A stretch of 64,000 nt of DNA from Streptomyces sp. DH24 (GTDB lineage: Bacteria; Actinomycetota; Actinomycetes; Streptomycetales; Streptomycetaceae), in NCBI RefSeq assembly GCF_029813775.1, contig NZ_JARVKW010000001.1:2501-66500 (forward strand), read 5' to 3'. A model generated the notes under the pieces. The model searched no databases. It was given only the letters and a program-made list of their open reading frames with translations, and was not told the DNA's origin. Position 1 is the first letter of the stretch, and each line of letters starts with the position of its first letter. Below, piece by piece: positions 1 to 8,521 of the stretch. A program made the position numbers and the translations under genes.

Positions 1-214
1 ACATCACGTCGTTGCGGGGCGTGCGGCCGCGGTAGGCGTGGGAGCCGGGGTCGTTCGGACCGTCGTAGGCCTCGACCTCTGTCAGGCGGAGCGCGATCGG
101 ACCGTCCGGGGTGCCGCGCACCAGGATGCGGCCCAGGAGATCGGGGGCCACCTCAAGGACGGGGCGGTCGAAGAACTCTCTGGGCAGGGGCGTACGGTCG
201 GGGCTCGCGATCAT
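1..214 (-). CDS. DNA-3-methyladenine glycosylase (AAG/MPG family), N-terminal part only
   Basis: The reverse strand from ATG at 214 reads through the window edge for 71 codons, so the C-terminus is missing. The visible part contains [20 protein letters not shown] followed by PRNDVM, which closely matches the conserved ETEAY...D.ASHAYRG.T.RN..M block of the alkyladenine DNA glycosylase family. These enzymes excise alkylated purines to start base excision repair. The Glu-Ala-Tyr segment includes the family's catalytic glutamate region. A GGAG stretch lies just upstream of the ATG. The gene is divergent from the SpoM gene, with about 170 bp between the two starts. Confidence 0.88.
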   Translation of the reverse strand, partial: MIASPDRTPLPREFFDRPVLEVAPDLLGRILVRGTPDGPIALRLTEVEAYDGPNDPGSHAYRGRTPRNDVM

Positions 215-386
215 GCTCTCCGAGGGTACTGGAGGCGGGTGGGGGCCACGGGGTGGTCCGCGGGCTCCGGGCTTGCGAGGGTGAGGACGGAACCGGTCAC
301 CGCCGGATCGCGTTTGTAGGGATCAGAGGATCTCGGTTCACGGAACAGGTGCCGGGCCCCGGGGGCCCGTCTGGAAAGGGAGAGAC

Positions 387-1169
387 ATGGCGTTCAAGAA
401 GCTGCTCGCGAGCCTGGGGGCCGGCGGGGCTTCCGTCGAGACGGTGCTGAACGAGGTCAACGTCGTTCCGGGCGGTGTCGTCCAGGGTGAGGTGCGGATC
501 CAGGGCGGGTCCGTGAACCAGCAGATCGAGGGTCTGTCCGTCGGGCTGCAGGCCAAGGTCGAGGTGGAGAGCGGCGACGAGGAGTACAAGCAGAACATCG
601 AGTTCACCAAGCAGCGGCTCGGCGGCGCCTTCGAGCTTCAGGCGAACGCGGTGCACGCGGTGCCGTTCGGCCTGGAGATCCCCTGGGAGACGCCGATCAC
701 GACGATCGACGGCCAGCCGCTGCGCGGGATGAACATCGGCGTGACCACGGAGCTGGAGATCGCCCGTGCCGTGGACTCCGGCGACCTGGACGCGATCAGC
801 GTGCACCCGCTGCCGGCGCAGAAGGCGATCCTGGACGCGTTCATCCAGCTGGGATTCCGCTTCAAGAACGCGGACATGGAGCGCGGGCACATCCGCGGTA
901 CGCGGCAGAAGCTGCCGTTCTACCAGGAGATCGAGTTCTTCCCGCCGCAGCAGTACCGCGGGCTGAACCAGATCGAGCTGAGCTTCGTCGCCGACCAGAA
1001 CGCGATGGACGTCGTGCTGGAGATGGACAAGAAGCCGGGGCTGTTCAGCGAGGGCAGCGACTCGTTCCGCTCGTTCCAGGTCGGGCTGAACGACTATCAG
1101 GGGACCGACTGGGCGGCGTACCTCAACCAGTGGCTGTCCGAGGTCGGCAGCAAGCGCAACTGGTTCTAG
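387..1169 (+). CDS. SpoM/Spo0M-family sporulation-control protein
   Basis: This 260-residue protein begins MAFKKLLASLGAGGASVETV, typical of the Spo0M (SpoM) family, whose members have an N-terminal arrestin-like beta-sandwich domain. The first ~130 residues contain the characteristic block around NEVNVVPGGVVQGEVRIQGG, followed by a second beta-rich domain. There is no signal peptide or membrane segment, so it should be cytosolic. In Bacillus, Spo0M is a negative modulator of sporulation; its biochemical role is unclear and the role in this organism is inferred. A GGGAGA ribosome-binding site lies 5 nt before the ATG. It stands alone, divergent from the glycosylase gene. Confidence 0.88.
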   Translation: MAFKKLLASLGAGGASVETVLNEVNVVPGGVVQGEVRIQGGSVNQQIEGLSVGLQAKVEVESGDEEYKQNIEFTKQRLGGAFELQANAVHAVPFGLEIPWETPITTIDGQPLRGMNIGVTTELEIARAVDSGDLDAISVHPLPAQKAILDAFIQLGFRFKNADMERGHIRGTRQKLPFYQEIEFFPPQQYRGLNQIELSFVADQNAMDVVLEMDKKPGLFSEGSDSFRSFQVGLNDYQGTDWAAYLNQWLSEVGSKRNWF

Positions 1170-1209
1170 GCTCGACACCTACTGAACGAACCGATCAGGA
1201 GGTACCGAG

Positions 1210-1749
1210 GTGACCGAGCTCAAGAGGCGGCCGCTCCCCCACGACTTCCACCCGCCCGTGCCGTCGTTCACGGTGACGAGTGAGGACGTCGCGGAGGGCG
1301 CGACCCTCAAGGACGCTCAGGTCCACGCGGCCGGCAACACTTCGCCGCACCTGCGGTGGGAGGGCTTCCCGCCCGAGACCAAGAGCTTCGCCGTGACCTG
1401 CTACGACCCGGACGCCCCGACGGGCAGCGGGTTCTGGCACTGGGTGGTGTTCGACATCCCGGCCTCCGTGACGGAGTTGCCGGCGGGTGCGGGCAGCGGC
1501 AAGTTCGAGGGCCTGCCGGAGGGTGCGGTCCAGGCGCGCAACGACTACGGGACGAAGGACTTCGGCGGTGCCGCGCCGCCGCCCGGGGACGGTCCGCACC
1601 GGTACGTGTTCACGGTGTACGCCGTGGACCAGGAGAAGCTCGGTCCCGACGCCGACGCGACGCCCGCTTTCGTCGGTTTCAACCTGCGGTTCCACACGAT
1701 CGCGCGGGCCCAGTTGATCGGCGAGTACGAGGTGCCCGCCGAAGGCTGA
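1210..1749 (+). CDS. YbhB/YbcL (PEBP, Raf-kinase-inhibitor-like) protein
   Basis: This 179-residue protein starts at GTG 1210 behind a strong AGGAGG site. It carries the bacterial PEBP core: TSPHLRW-like [12 protein letters not shown] (residues ~44-55), [20 protein letters not shown] (~62-81) with the conserved DPDAP and HW residues that form the ligand pocket, and the [11 protein letters not shown] strand near residue 130. Bacterial members are small cytosolic proteins of uncertain ligand; the eukaryotic Raf-inhibitor role should not be transferred. The gap to spoM is only 40 bp, so co-transcription is possible. A strong intrinsic terminator follows. Confidence 0.92.
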   Translation: MTELKRRPLPHDFHPPVPSFTVTSEDVAEGATLKDAQVHAAGNTSPHLRWEGFPPETKSFAVTCYDPDAPTGSGFWHWVVFDIPASVTELPAGAGSGKFEGLPEGAVQARNDYGTKDFGGAAPPPGDGPHRYVFTVYAVDQEKLGPDADATPAFVGFNLRFHTIARAQLIGEYEVPAEG

Positions 1750-1775
1750 GCAATCCGAGCGTTCACGGAACGTTT

Positions 1776-1811
1776 GCCCGCCCCTGGTCTTGGAAGTGAT
1801 CAGGGGCGGGC
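1776..1811 (+). terminator. Intrinsic terminator after the PEBP gene
   Basis: GCCCGCCCCTG (1776-1786) is exactly complementary to CAGGGGCGGGC (1801-1811), with a 14-nt loop. The stem is followed by ATTTTTG, one of the few real T-tracts in this GC-rich window. Confidence 0.85.
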
Positions 1812-1946
1812 ATTTTTGTTGCCGGGGGCCGCGAGGGGCACCCCTCGTGGAGCAGCAGATATTGCGTTGTCCATCTCGGCGAGCCCGGCCAGAGTTGATC
1901 CCAGCCCGCCAGGGGGTGGGCCGGTGCACACGGGAGGTGGGCTGGT

Positions 1947-2453
1947 ATGCGGGACACGCTGGTACTCAACGCGAGCTTCGAGCCGCTGTCGACGGTGACG
2001 CTGAACCGAGCCGTCGTTCTGGTGCTCCAGGACAAGGCCGTCGTCGAGCAGGCCCACCCCGAACTGCGGATGCGGGGAGCCGCGGTCGACATACCGGCGC
2101 CCCGGGTCATACGGCTGTGCCAGTACGTACGGGTGCCGTTCCGAAGACGGGCTCCGTGGTCGAGGCGGGGTGTCCTGGTGCGGGACCGGCACAGGTGTGC
2201 GTACTGCGGCCGGCGGGCGACGACCGTGGACCACGTGGTGCCGCGGTCGCAGGGTGGTCGGGACACCTGGCTGAACACGGTGGCCTCGTGCGCGGAGGAC
2301 AACCACCGCAAGGCGAACCGGACGCCGGAGGAGGCGGGTATGCCGCTGCTTCGGGAGCCGTTCGAGCCGACGCCGGCCGGTGCGATGCTGCTGGCGCTGG
2401 CCCGGGACGACTTCGACGCGCTGCCCGAGTGGCTCGCGCGGGACGCGGCTTAG
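1947..2453 (+). CDS. HNH endonuclease family protein
   Basis: This 168-residue protein has an N-terminal domain beginning MRDTLVLNASFEPLSTV, typical of the actinobacterial HNH proteins related to McrA-type nucleases. An HNH module follows: C84-x2-C87, D95-H96 (TTVDHVVPRSQGG), N110, C115 and the KAN segment near 122-124. The paired cysteines suggest a structural zinc, and His96 is the expected general base. The cellular role of this widespread single-copy family is unknown; no restriction partner gene is adjacent. The ATG at 1947 is preceded by GGGAGGTGGGCT. Confidence 0.88.
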   Translation: MRDTLVLNASFEPLSTVTLNRAVVLVLQDKAVVEQAHPELRMRGAAVDIPAPRVIRLCQYVRVPFRRRAPWSRRGVLVRDRHRCAYCGRRATTVDHVVPRSQGGRDTWLNTVASCAEDNHRKANRTPEEAGMPLLREPFEPTPAGAMLLALARDDFDALPEWLARDAA

Positions 2454-2507
2454 CGTCTGCCGGGTTCCGGTCGTCCTGCCAACGAGGTGGGTTGTGGCTT
2501 GTCGCGC

Positions 2508-2543
2508 AGGTTCCCCGCGCCCCTTCGGGGATGCGGGGAACCT
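2508..2543 (+). terminator. Terminator between HNH and SPFH genes, REP-like sequence
   Basis: AGGTTCCCCGC (2508-2518) pairs with GCGGGGAACCT (2533-2543), and TTGGTTTT follows. The segment CGCGCAGGTTCCCCGCGCCC resembles a short palindromic sequence that recurs in intergenic regions of many Streptomyces chromosomes. It serves the HNH gene and could also act for the convergent SPFH gene. Confidence 0.75.
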
Positions 2544-2579
2544 TTGGTTTTCCAGGTGTCGCCTGGTTTCCAGGTGTCG

Positions 2580-3533
2580 TCAGTCGATCGACGGCTTCTC
2601 GCGGCGTTCCTGCGCCGGGACGCCGGCGCCGCCGTTGCCGCCGCCCGAACCGCCGCCCATGCCACCGAAGTTGCCCATGGCGCCGGACAGGCCCTTGAGG
2701 GCGTCGCCGATCTCGCTGGGGACGATCCAGAGCTTGTTGGCGTCGCCCTCGGCGATCTTCGGGAGCATCTGGAGGTACTGGTAGGAGAGCAGCTTCTGGT
2801 CCGGGTCACCGGCGTGGATCGCCTCGAAGACCGTGCGGACGGCCTGGGCCTCGCCCTCGGCGCGCAGGGCGGCGGCCTTGGCCTCACCCTCGGCGCGCAG
2901 GATCTGGGACTGCTTCTCGCCCTCGGCGCGCAGGATCTCGGACTGCCGCACACCCTCGGCCTGGAGGATCGCGGCGCGCTTGTCGCGGTCGGCGCGCATC
3001 TGCTTCTCCATCGAGTCCTGGATGGAGGTCGGCGGCTCGATCGCCTTGAGTTCGACGCGGTTGACGCGGATGCCCCACTTGCCGGTGGCCTCGTCGAGGA
3101 CGCCGCGCAGGGCCGCGTTGATCTCCTCGCGGGAGGTCAGGGTCCGCTCCAGGTCCATGCCACCGATGATGTTGCGCAGGGTGGTGACGGTGAGCTGCTC
3201 GATCGCCTGGATGTAGCTGGCGACCTCGTAGGTGGCGGCCCGGGCGTCGGTCACCTGGTAGTAGATGACGGTGTCGATGTTGACGACCAGGTTGTCCTGG
3301 GTGATCACCGGCTGGGGCGGGAACGGGACGACCTGTTCACGCAGGTCGATGCGGTTGCGGATGGTGTCGATGAACGGGACGACGATGTTGAGCCCCGCGT
3401 TGAGTGTGCGCGTGTAGCGGCCGAAGCGCTCCACGATGGCGGCGCTCGCCTGTGGGATGACCTGGATGGTTTTGATCAGGGCGATGAAGACCAACACCAC
3501 CAGAATGATCAGGACGATGATGACCGGTTCCAT
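2580..3533 (-). CDS. SPFH/band 7 (stomatin-prohibitin-like) membrane protein
   Basis: This 317-residue protein starts with a single hydrophobic anchor (residues ~3-24, VIIVLIILVVLVFIALI). A band-7 domain follows (~27-190, including ERFGRYTRTLNAGLNIVVPF). Next comes an alanine/glutamate-rich coiled coil with repeated ILRAEGE units (~195-235), and the C-terminal tail is Gly-rich. This is the QmcA/stomatin architecture that organises membrane microdomains and often associates with proteases or NfeD partners. An NfeD-type gene lies immediately upstream on the same strand, the classical pairing. GGGGAAC precedes the ATG. Confidence 0.93.
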   Translation of the reverse strand: MEPVIIVLIILVVLVFIALIKTIQVIPQASAAIVERFGRYTRTLNAGLNIVVPFIDTIRNRIDLREQVVPFPPQPVITQDNLVVNIDTVIYYQVTDARAATYEVASYIQAIEQLTVTTLRNIIGGMDLERTLTSREEINAALRGVLDEATGKWGIRVNRVELKAIEPPTSIQDSMEKQMRADRDKRAAILQAEGVRQSEILRAEGEKQSQILRAEGEAKAAALRAEGEAQAVRTVFEAIHAGDPDQKLLSYQYLQMLPKIAEGDANKLWIVPSEIGDALKGLSGAMGNFGGMGGGSGGGNGGAGVPAQERREKPSID

Positions 3534-3673
3534 CGACGTTCCCCGTACCCTTCTCCGCCTCGGCGCTCGTGGAAGATCCTTGGATCCTACGGCTGTTGAA
3601 GATCTTGCTGGTCGAGTCTGACAGACCGTCGTGTGTCACGTGGGACGTTCGGTGCAGTCTGCGTCGTGCGAGG

Positions 3674-4105
3674 TCACATGATGATCGCCGTGGCCCCCTC
3701 GATGTCCACGACGTCCACTTCCTGTCCGACTTCGTACGCGGTCCCGGTGTCGAGGGCGCGTGCCGACCAGACTTCTCCGGCGAGCTTGATGCGGCCGCCG
3801 CTCGCGTCGACGCGTTCCAGCACGACGGCTGTCCTGCCCTTCAACGCGTCGACGCCGGTGACGAGTTCGGGTCGTTGGGTGCGGTGCCGTGTGGCGATGG
3901 GCCGTACGACGGCGATGAGGGCGGTCGAGACGACGACGAAGGTCACGACCTGGGCGACGGCGCCGCCGCCGAAGAAGCCGGAGACCGTCGCCGCGGCGAC
4001 AGCGCCCACCGCGAGCATTGCGAGTTCGGGCATGGCGGTGACCACCAGCGCGATCCCGAGCACTGCCGCTCCGACCAGCCACCACACCCATGCGTCGATG
4101 TCCAC
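3674..4105 (-). CDS. NfeD-like membrane protein, partner of SPFH protein
   Basis: The protein has about 143 residues from GTG 4105 (VDIDAWVWWLVGAAVL). An upstream in-frame GTG at 4147 would add MPCRGPGRRSYDDH, which does not look like a membrane N-terminus, so I prefer 4105. Three hydrophobic segments occupy residues ~5-70. A C-terminal beta-rich OB-fold domain (~85-143) contains the typical GxxGxa.t.L.p.G-like stretch LKGRTAVVLERVDASGGRIK. NfeD proteins of this short class bind stomatin/SPFH partners. The SPFH gene follows 140 bp downstream. Confidence 0.85.
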   Translation of the reverse strand: MDIDAWVWWLVGAAVLGIALVVTAMPELAMLAVGAVAAATVSGFFGGGAVAQVVTFVVVSTALIAVVRPIATRHRTQRPELVTGVDALKGRTAVVLERVDASGGRIKLAGEVWSARALDTGTAYEVGQEVDVVDIEGATAIIM

Positions 4106-4188
4106 GTGGTCATCGTAGGACCGGCGACCCGGTCCCCGACAGGGCACCGATCAGTTCAACGTGCTTGCCGGTGCGGGTTTTTGGCGTT

Positions 4189-4986
4189 TCAGGACAGCGG
4201 GAGGCCCTGCGCGGTCCAGCGGTCGCCGACCTGCTCGACGACGAGGGGCAGGCCGAAGCAGAGGGAGAGGTTGCGGGAGGTGAGTTCGAGCTCCAGCGGT
4301 CCGGCGGCGAGGATCTTGCCCTGGCGGATCATCAGGACGTGGGTGAAGCCGGGGGCGATCTCCTCGACGTGGTGCGTGACCATGATCATGGAGGGTGCGA
4401 TGGGGTCGCGGGCGAGGCGGCCGAGGCGGCGTACGAGGTCCTCGCGGCCACCGAGGTCGAGGCCGGCGGCGGGCTCGTCGAGGAGCAGCAGTTCGGGGTC
4501 GGTCATCAGGGCGCGGGCGATGAGGGTGCGCTTGCGCTCGCCCTCGGAGAGGGTGCCGAACTCGCGGTCCACGAATTCGGACATGCCGAGGCGGTCGAGG
4601 AAGGCGCGGGCGCGCTGCTCGTCGATGTCCTCGTAGTCCTCCTGCCAGTGCGCGGTCATGCCGTACGCGGCGGTCAGCACGGTCTGCAGGACGGTCTGGC
4701 GCTTGGGCAGCTTGTCGGCCATGGCGATGCCTGCCATGCCGATGCGGGGGCGCAGCTCGAAGACGTCGGTGCCGGGGGTGCCGAGGGTCTCGCCGAGGAT
4801 GGTGGCGGTGCCCTTGCTGGGGTAGACGTAGCTGGACGCGACGTTCAGGAGGGTGGTCTTGCCGGCGCCGTTGGGACCGAGGATGACCCAGCGTTCGCCT
4901 TCCTTGACCGACCAGGAGACCTGGTCCACCAGAGCCCGGCCCTCGCGGACCACGGATACGTCCTGAAGCTCCAGAACATCGCTCAT
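4189..4986 (-). CDS. ABC transporter ATP-binding protein
   Basis: This 265-residue nucleotide-binding domain has Walker A GPNGAGKTT (residues 37-45), the signature LSEGERKR (~147) and Walker B LLLLDEPAAGLD (~170), with a switch histidine in MIMVTHHVEE. The sequence resembles the single-NBD ModF/iron-type group found widely in actinobacteria. No permease or binding protein is adjacent, so the substrate, and whether it transports at all, are unknown. The ATG at 4986 is conserved-looking. It is divergent from the gene at 5139. Confidence 0.9.
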   Translation of the reverse strand: MSDVLELQDVSVVREGRALVDQVSWSVKEGERWVILGPNGAGKTTLLNVASSYVYPSKGTATILGETLGTPGTDVFELRPRIGMAGIAMADKLPKRQTVLQTVLTAAYGMTAHWQEDYEDIDEQRARAFLDRLGMSEFVDREFGTLSEGERKRTLIARALMTDPELLLLDEPAAGLDLGGREDLVRRLGRLARDPIAPSMIMVTHHVEEIAPGFTHVLMIRQGKILAAGPLELELTSRNLSLCFGLPLVVEQVGDRWTAQGLPLS

Positions 4987-5138
4987 GAGCGCGTTGTCTC
5001 CCCTTGCAGTGTGGCCGGTCTCGGCTGTCGCGTTCGCCTGTGGCTCGGTCCGCCGCGCCGATGGGCGCAGCCCTCTAGGAAATCTACGCCACCGGTCGGC
5101 GCATCCATTCCATCGGTCCTGTCCTTAGGGTGGGGGGC

Positions 5139-5927
5139 ATGCTCTCGGAACCACGCTCTGGACGACTGGCCTCGTGGGGAAACGCCCTTTTGGCCGGACT
5201 TGTCTCCCCGGATGACGCCGTGCTCGCGATCGTCGACGAGGACGCCGTGCACCGGGTGGAGGGACTGCCGGGTGAGTCCGCGCCGGTCGGGCTGACGCTG
5301 GCGCTGGGCAGACTGCGGACGCTGGGGGTGACCGCGCTGCGGGTCGCGCTGCCGGCGCCGGGGCATCCGCTGGGGCTGAGCGGGCCGCCGGAGTTCAACG
5401 CCCGGGCGCTGGAGGCGGAGGAGGCCGTGGTCTGTCACGGCGCGGCCTTCGGCCTGGTGCCCGAGGTGTACGAGGCCGGGCCGGACGGTGATGTGCATGT
5501 CGAGGTCGTGTGGCACTGCCTGCCGGTGCGGGAGGCGCCGCCCGCCGATGTGCCGTCGCTCGGGGAGGCCGAGCGGGAGCTGGCGGAGGCGCTGCGGGAC
5601 GCGACCGAGGTGCTGTCGCGGCTGGACGTGGCCGGGTCGGGGCCGGTGGCGGAGGCGGCGATCGACGCGTACCGGGCGCGGGCCGAGCGGGGCCGGGAGG
5701 TGCTGGCCCCGGGGTATCCGCCGCGCGCGGTGCGGGTGCTGGAGCTCGCGCAGCGGGTGGGGGTGCTGATTTCCGTGGCGTACGAGAACGGGCACGGCGG
5801 GGCGGTGAGCGCCTCGGAGATCGCGGCGCGGGCGGAGGCCTTGCGGCCGGTGGAGCGGACGGCTCGGCGGGCGCAGGTCGCGGCGTACAACTCCGTGGTG
5901 GAGGAGCGGGAGCGCGGGCTGCGCTGA
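5139..5927 (+). CDS. Conserved protein of unknown function
   Basis: This 262-residue cytosolic protein starts at ATG 5139 (MLSEPRSGRLASWGNALLAG); a GTG 9 nt upstream is possible, but GGTGGGG fits the ATG better. I do not recognise a catalytic domain. The N-terminal half is alpha/beta-like (VSPDDAVLAIVDEDAVHRV, then LRTLGVTALRVALPAPGHP). The C-terminal half is helical and Glu/Ala/Arg-rich. No membrane segment or cysteine cluster is seen. It is divergent from the ABC ATPase gene and convergent with chpE. Its codon bias matches its neighbours. Confidence 0.75.
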   Translation: MLSEPRSGRLASWGNALLAGLVSPDDAVLAIVDEDAVHRVEGLPGESAPVGLTLALGRLRTLGVTALRVALPAPGHPLGLSGPPEFNARALEAEEAVVCHGAAFGLVPEVYEAGPDGDVHVEVVWHCLPVREAPPADVPSLGEAERELAEALRDATEVLSRLDVAGSGPVAEAAIDAYRARAERGREVLAPGYPPRAVRVLELAQRVGVLISVAYENGHGGAVSASEIAARAEALRPVERTARRAQVAAYNSVVEERERGLR

Positions 5928-5960
5928 GACGCCGGTGGCCTTGCGGCCGGTGCCGGAGGG

Positions 5961-5985
5961 GCCGGGTGGGGTGTGCCCACCCGGC
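5961..5985 (+). terminator. Hairpin between the unknown gene and chpE
   Basis: GCCGGGTGGG (5961-5970) pairs exactly with CCCACCCGGC (5976-5985) around a 5-nt loop. There is no T-tract, as is common in Streptomyces. It lies between convergent genes and can act in both directions. Confidence 0.6.
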
Positions 5986-6107
5986 GTCGACGGGGTGCCG
6001 CCCGCGCTCGTCCGTACCGCCCCCGGTGGGGTGTCCCCCGCTCGAAACGCTCGGGGGTGGCACGTATGCCCGCGGGATGTCGGCACCCCGTCATGAGTCG
6101 GCGTGTG

Positions 6108-6353
6108 TCAGCGGTTCAGGCCGAGGTTGCCGAAGGCCGGGTTGAGGGCGCCGATGACGGTCACCGAGTTGCCCACGGCGTTGACCGGGATGTGCACGGG
6201 GACCTGGACCAGGTTGCCGGAGCCGACGCCCGGCGACGCCACGGCCTGGCCCTCGGCGTGCGCGCCGCCGGTCGCGGAGGCCATGCCGGCACCGGCGGCG
6301 ACCAGGCCGCCCGCCATCATCGTCATGGCCACGGCCTTCTTCAGGTTCTTCAC
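6108..6353 (-). CDS. chpE: Short chaplin, ChpE-like hydrophobic surface protein
   Basis: This 81-residue protein has a Sec signal peptide (about residues 1-27, ending ASA) and one chaplin domain (~33-78) with the family pattern GNLVQVPVHIPVNAVGNSV and GALNPAFGN. Chaplins are secreted amyloid-forming proteins that coat aerial hyphae and spores. The two cysteines of most chaplins are absent: the usual VCGN is AVGN and the usual FGN.C is FGNLG. That is the hallmark of S. coelicolor ChpE. The GTG start at 6353 has AGGAGGG 7 nt upstream. No sortase signal is present, so it is a short chaplin. Confidence 0.93.
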   Translation of the reverse strand: MKNLKKAVAMTMMAGGLVAAGAGMASATGGAHAEGQAVASPGVGSGNLVQVPVHIPVNAVGNSVTVIGALNPAFGNLGLNR

Positions 6354-6467
6354 TTCTGAGCCCTCCTAGCGATCACCGCGGCAGTCGCCGCGGCACGTAC
6401 TGGAGAACGGCCGGGGCGCACGGAGGATGCGCCATGTGGGGGACATTCCCACGACGGTATGAATCTC

Positions 6468-6492
6468 AGCCCGGAAGGGAACCTTCCGGGCT
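6468..6492 (-). terminator. Terminator downstream of the response regulator gene
   Basis: AGCCCGGAAGG (6468-6478) and CCTTCCGGGCT (6482-6492) form an 11-bp perfect stem with a 3-nt loop (GAA), 5 nt beyond the response-regulator stop codon. Confidence 0.75.
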
Positions 6493-6497
6493 GCCGG

Positions 6498-7139
6498 TCA
6501 GCCGCACAGGCCGTGCCGGACGGCCCACAGCGCCGCCTGGGTGCGGTCCGCCAGGTCGAGCTTCATCAGGATGTTCGACACGTGCGTCTTCACCGTCTTC
6601 TCGGAGAGGACCAGCGCGCGGGCGATCTCCCGGTTGGAGCGGCCGTCCGCGATCAGGCCGAGCACCTCCCGCTCCCGTTCCGTGAGCGAACCGCCCCTGC
6701 CCTGGCCGGAGTTGGACTCCTCCTGGGACAGCAGGGCACCGGCGACCTCGGGCTGGAGCAGGATGTGGCCCGCGTGCACGGAGCGGATCGCGCCGGCCAG
6801 GGCGTCCGGGTCGACGTCCTTGTACACGTATCCGGCGGCGCCGGCGCGCAGGGCCGGGACCACCGTGCGCTGTTCGGTGAAGCTGGTGACGATCAGCACG
6901 CGCGCGGGGTTGCCGAGTTCGTGGAGGCGGCGCAGCGCGTCGACGCCGTCCATGACCGGCATCTTGACGTCCATGAGGATGACGTCGGGCCCGAGCTCCT
7001 CGGCGCGGGCGACTCCCTCGGCGCCGTCGGCCGCCTCGCCCACGACCTCTATGTCGTCCTGTACTTCGAGGAAGGTGCGCAGGCCCCGGCGGACCACCTG
7101 GTGGTCGTCGACGAGCAGCACCTTGATTGCGTCAGCCAC
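6498..7139 (-). CDS. NarL/LuxR-family response regulator
   Basis: The protein has 213 residues. The receiver domain (1-~125) has the acidic pair D11-D12, phosphoacceptor D57 ([11 protein letters not shown]) and a conserved T/S-Lys pair (TSFTEQRT...YVYKD). The C-terminal LuxR-type helix-turn-helix (~145-205) begins [20 protein letters not shown] and contains [13 protein letters not shown]. The GTG start lies 8 nt inside the 3' end of the kinase gene, so the pair is translationally coupled and presumably forms a two-component system. The proximity to chpE is suggestive but gives no proof of regulation. Confidence 0.95.
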   Translation of the reverse strand: MADAIKVLLVDDHQVVRRGLRTFLEVQDDIEVVGEAADGAEGVARAEELGPDVILMDVKMPVMDGVDALRRLHELGNPARVLIVTSFTEQRTVVPALRAGAAGYVYKDVDPDALAGAIRSVHAGHILLQPEVAGALLSQEESNSGQGRGGSLTEREREVLGLIADGRSNREIARALVLSEKTVKTHVSNILMKLDLADRTQAALWAVRHGLCG

Positions 7140-8277
7140 CGGGGACCTCCATCTCGATCGTGGTGCCCTTGCCGGGCATCGATTCCACCGTCAGGCTGCC
7201 GCCCACGCCACTGGCCCGGTCCCGCATGGAGACCAGGCCCAGGTGCCGTCCCGCGCGGCGCACCGAGCGCGGGTCGAAGCCGCTGCCGTCGTCGCTGACC
7301 CGCAGGACGGCGCCGCCGCCGAGCCGGTCGAGGGTGACGTCGACGTGGTCCGCCCCGGAGTGCCGCAGCGCGTTGTGCAGTGCTTCCTGGGCGACCCGGA
7401 GCAGGGCCTCCTCCTGGGCGGCCGGGAGGGCGCGCACCCCGTGGCTCTCGAACGTCACGCGCGCGGTGTGGGCACGGTCGAGGACCTGTGTCTGGGTGCG
7501 GAGGGTGGCGACGAGGCCGTCGTCGTCGAGGGCCGCGGGGCGCAACTCCACGACCGCGGCGCGCAGTTCGTCGGCGGCTTCGGCGGCGAGCGCGGTGACC
7601 TGCTGCAACTCGTCCTTGGCGCGTGCCGGGTCGCGGTCGACCAGGGCGGCGGCGGCCTGGGCGGTCAGGCGCAGGGAGAACAGCTTCTGGCTGACCGCGT
7701 CGTGCAGTTCGTGGGCGAGGCGGGAGCGCTCCTCGGCGATGGTGAGTTCGCGGCTGCGCTCGTAGAGCCGGGCGTTGGTGAGGGCGATCGCCGCGTGCTG
7801 GGCGAGGATGCCGAGCAGTTCCTCGTCCTCCTCGGTGAAGCCGCAGCCGCCTGGATTCCTCGGGCACTTCTTGTTGGCCAGGAACAGGGCGCCGATGACG
7901 TCGTCGCCGTCGCGGATCGGCAGGCCGAGGAAGTCGGCCAGGTCGGGGTGGGCGGCGGGCCAGCCCTCGAAGCGGGGGTCCTGGCGGACGTCGGCGAGGC
8001 GCTCGGCGCGGGCCTCGCGCAGCATCGCGGCGAGGATGCCGTGCTGGCGCGGGAGGGGGCCGATGGCCTTCCACTGCTCCTCGCTCACTCCGTCGACCAC
8101 GAACTGGGCGAAACCGCCGTGGTCGTCGGGGACGCCCAGCGCGGCGTACTGCGCGTCGAGCAGCTCACGGGCCGAGGCGACGATCGTCTTGAGGACGTCG
8201 CGCACCTCCAGGTGTCTGCTCATGGCCAGCAGCGCGGAGCTCACCGCTGCGAGGCCGGACCGGGGGGCGTGGCTCAT
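7132..8277 (-). CDS. GAF-domain sensor histidine kinase (HisKA_3 type)
   Basis: The protein has 381 residues from ATG 8277 ([20 protein letters not shown]). The open frame continues far upstream, but that extension has shadow-like composition and was rejected. A GAF domain spans ~25-170 and contains the cysteine pair [13 protein letters not shown] (C138, C145) seen in DevS-related kinases. The HisKA_3 phosphoacceptor is at HELHD (H192). The HATPase_c domain has N-box [10 protein letters not shown] and G-box DDGSGFD, with GLVSMRDRA. There is no transmembrane segment, so it is a soluble sensor of unknown signal. It is co-expressed with the overlapping response regulator. Confidence 0.93.
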   Translation of the reverse strand: MSHAPRSGLAAVSSALLAMSRHLEVRDVLKTIVASARELLDAQYAALGVPDDHGGFAQFVVDGVSEEQWKAIGPLPRQHGILAAMLREARAERLADVRQDPRFEGWPAAHPDLADFLGLPIRDGDDVIGALFLANKKCPRNPGGCGFTEEDEELLGILAQHAAIALTNARLYERSRELTIAEERSRLAHELHDAVSQKLFSLRLTAQAAAALVDRDPARAKDELQQVTALAAEAADELRAAVVELRPAALDDDGLVATLRTQTQVLDRAHTARVTFESHGVRALPAAQEEALLRVAQEALHNALRHSGADHVDVTLDRLGGGAVLRVSDDGSGFDPRSVRRAGRHLGLVSMRDRASGVGGSLTVESMPGKGTTIEMEVPGG

Positions 8278-8521
8278 GTCCTCACGGTACCGGCGGGCGG
8301 TGACGGTGCGGATCGGTCGGGTGACGGCCCTGTCGGGGCCGGTGGTCCTAGGTCCGTGGTCCCGGGAGCGAGCGGAGGCGTAGGGCCGCGGACCCGGGGA
8401 CGGCGGCGTAGGCCGAAGGGCCCCGGGGGTCTGCGTCCGGGGCCCGAGGCGGTGGGCCGGGCGGATTCGTAGGTTGAGGGCACGCCGATGGGGCGGTGCC
8501 GACGACGAGGGGACGGACGTC

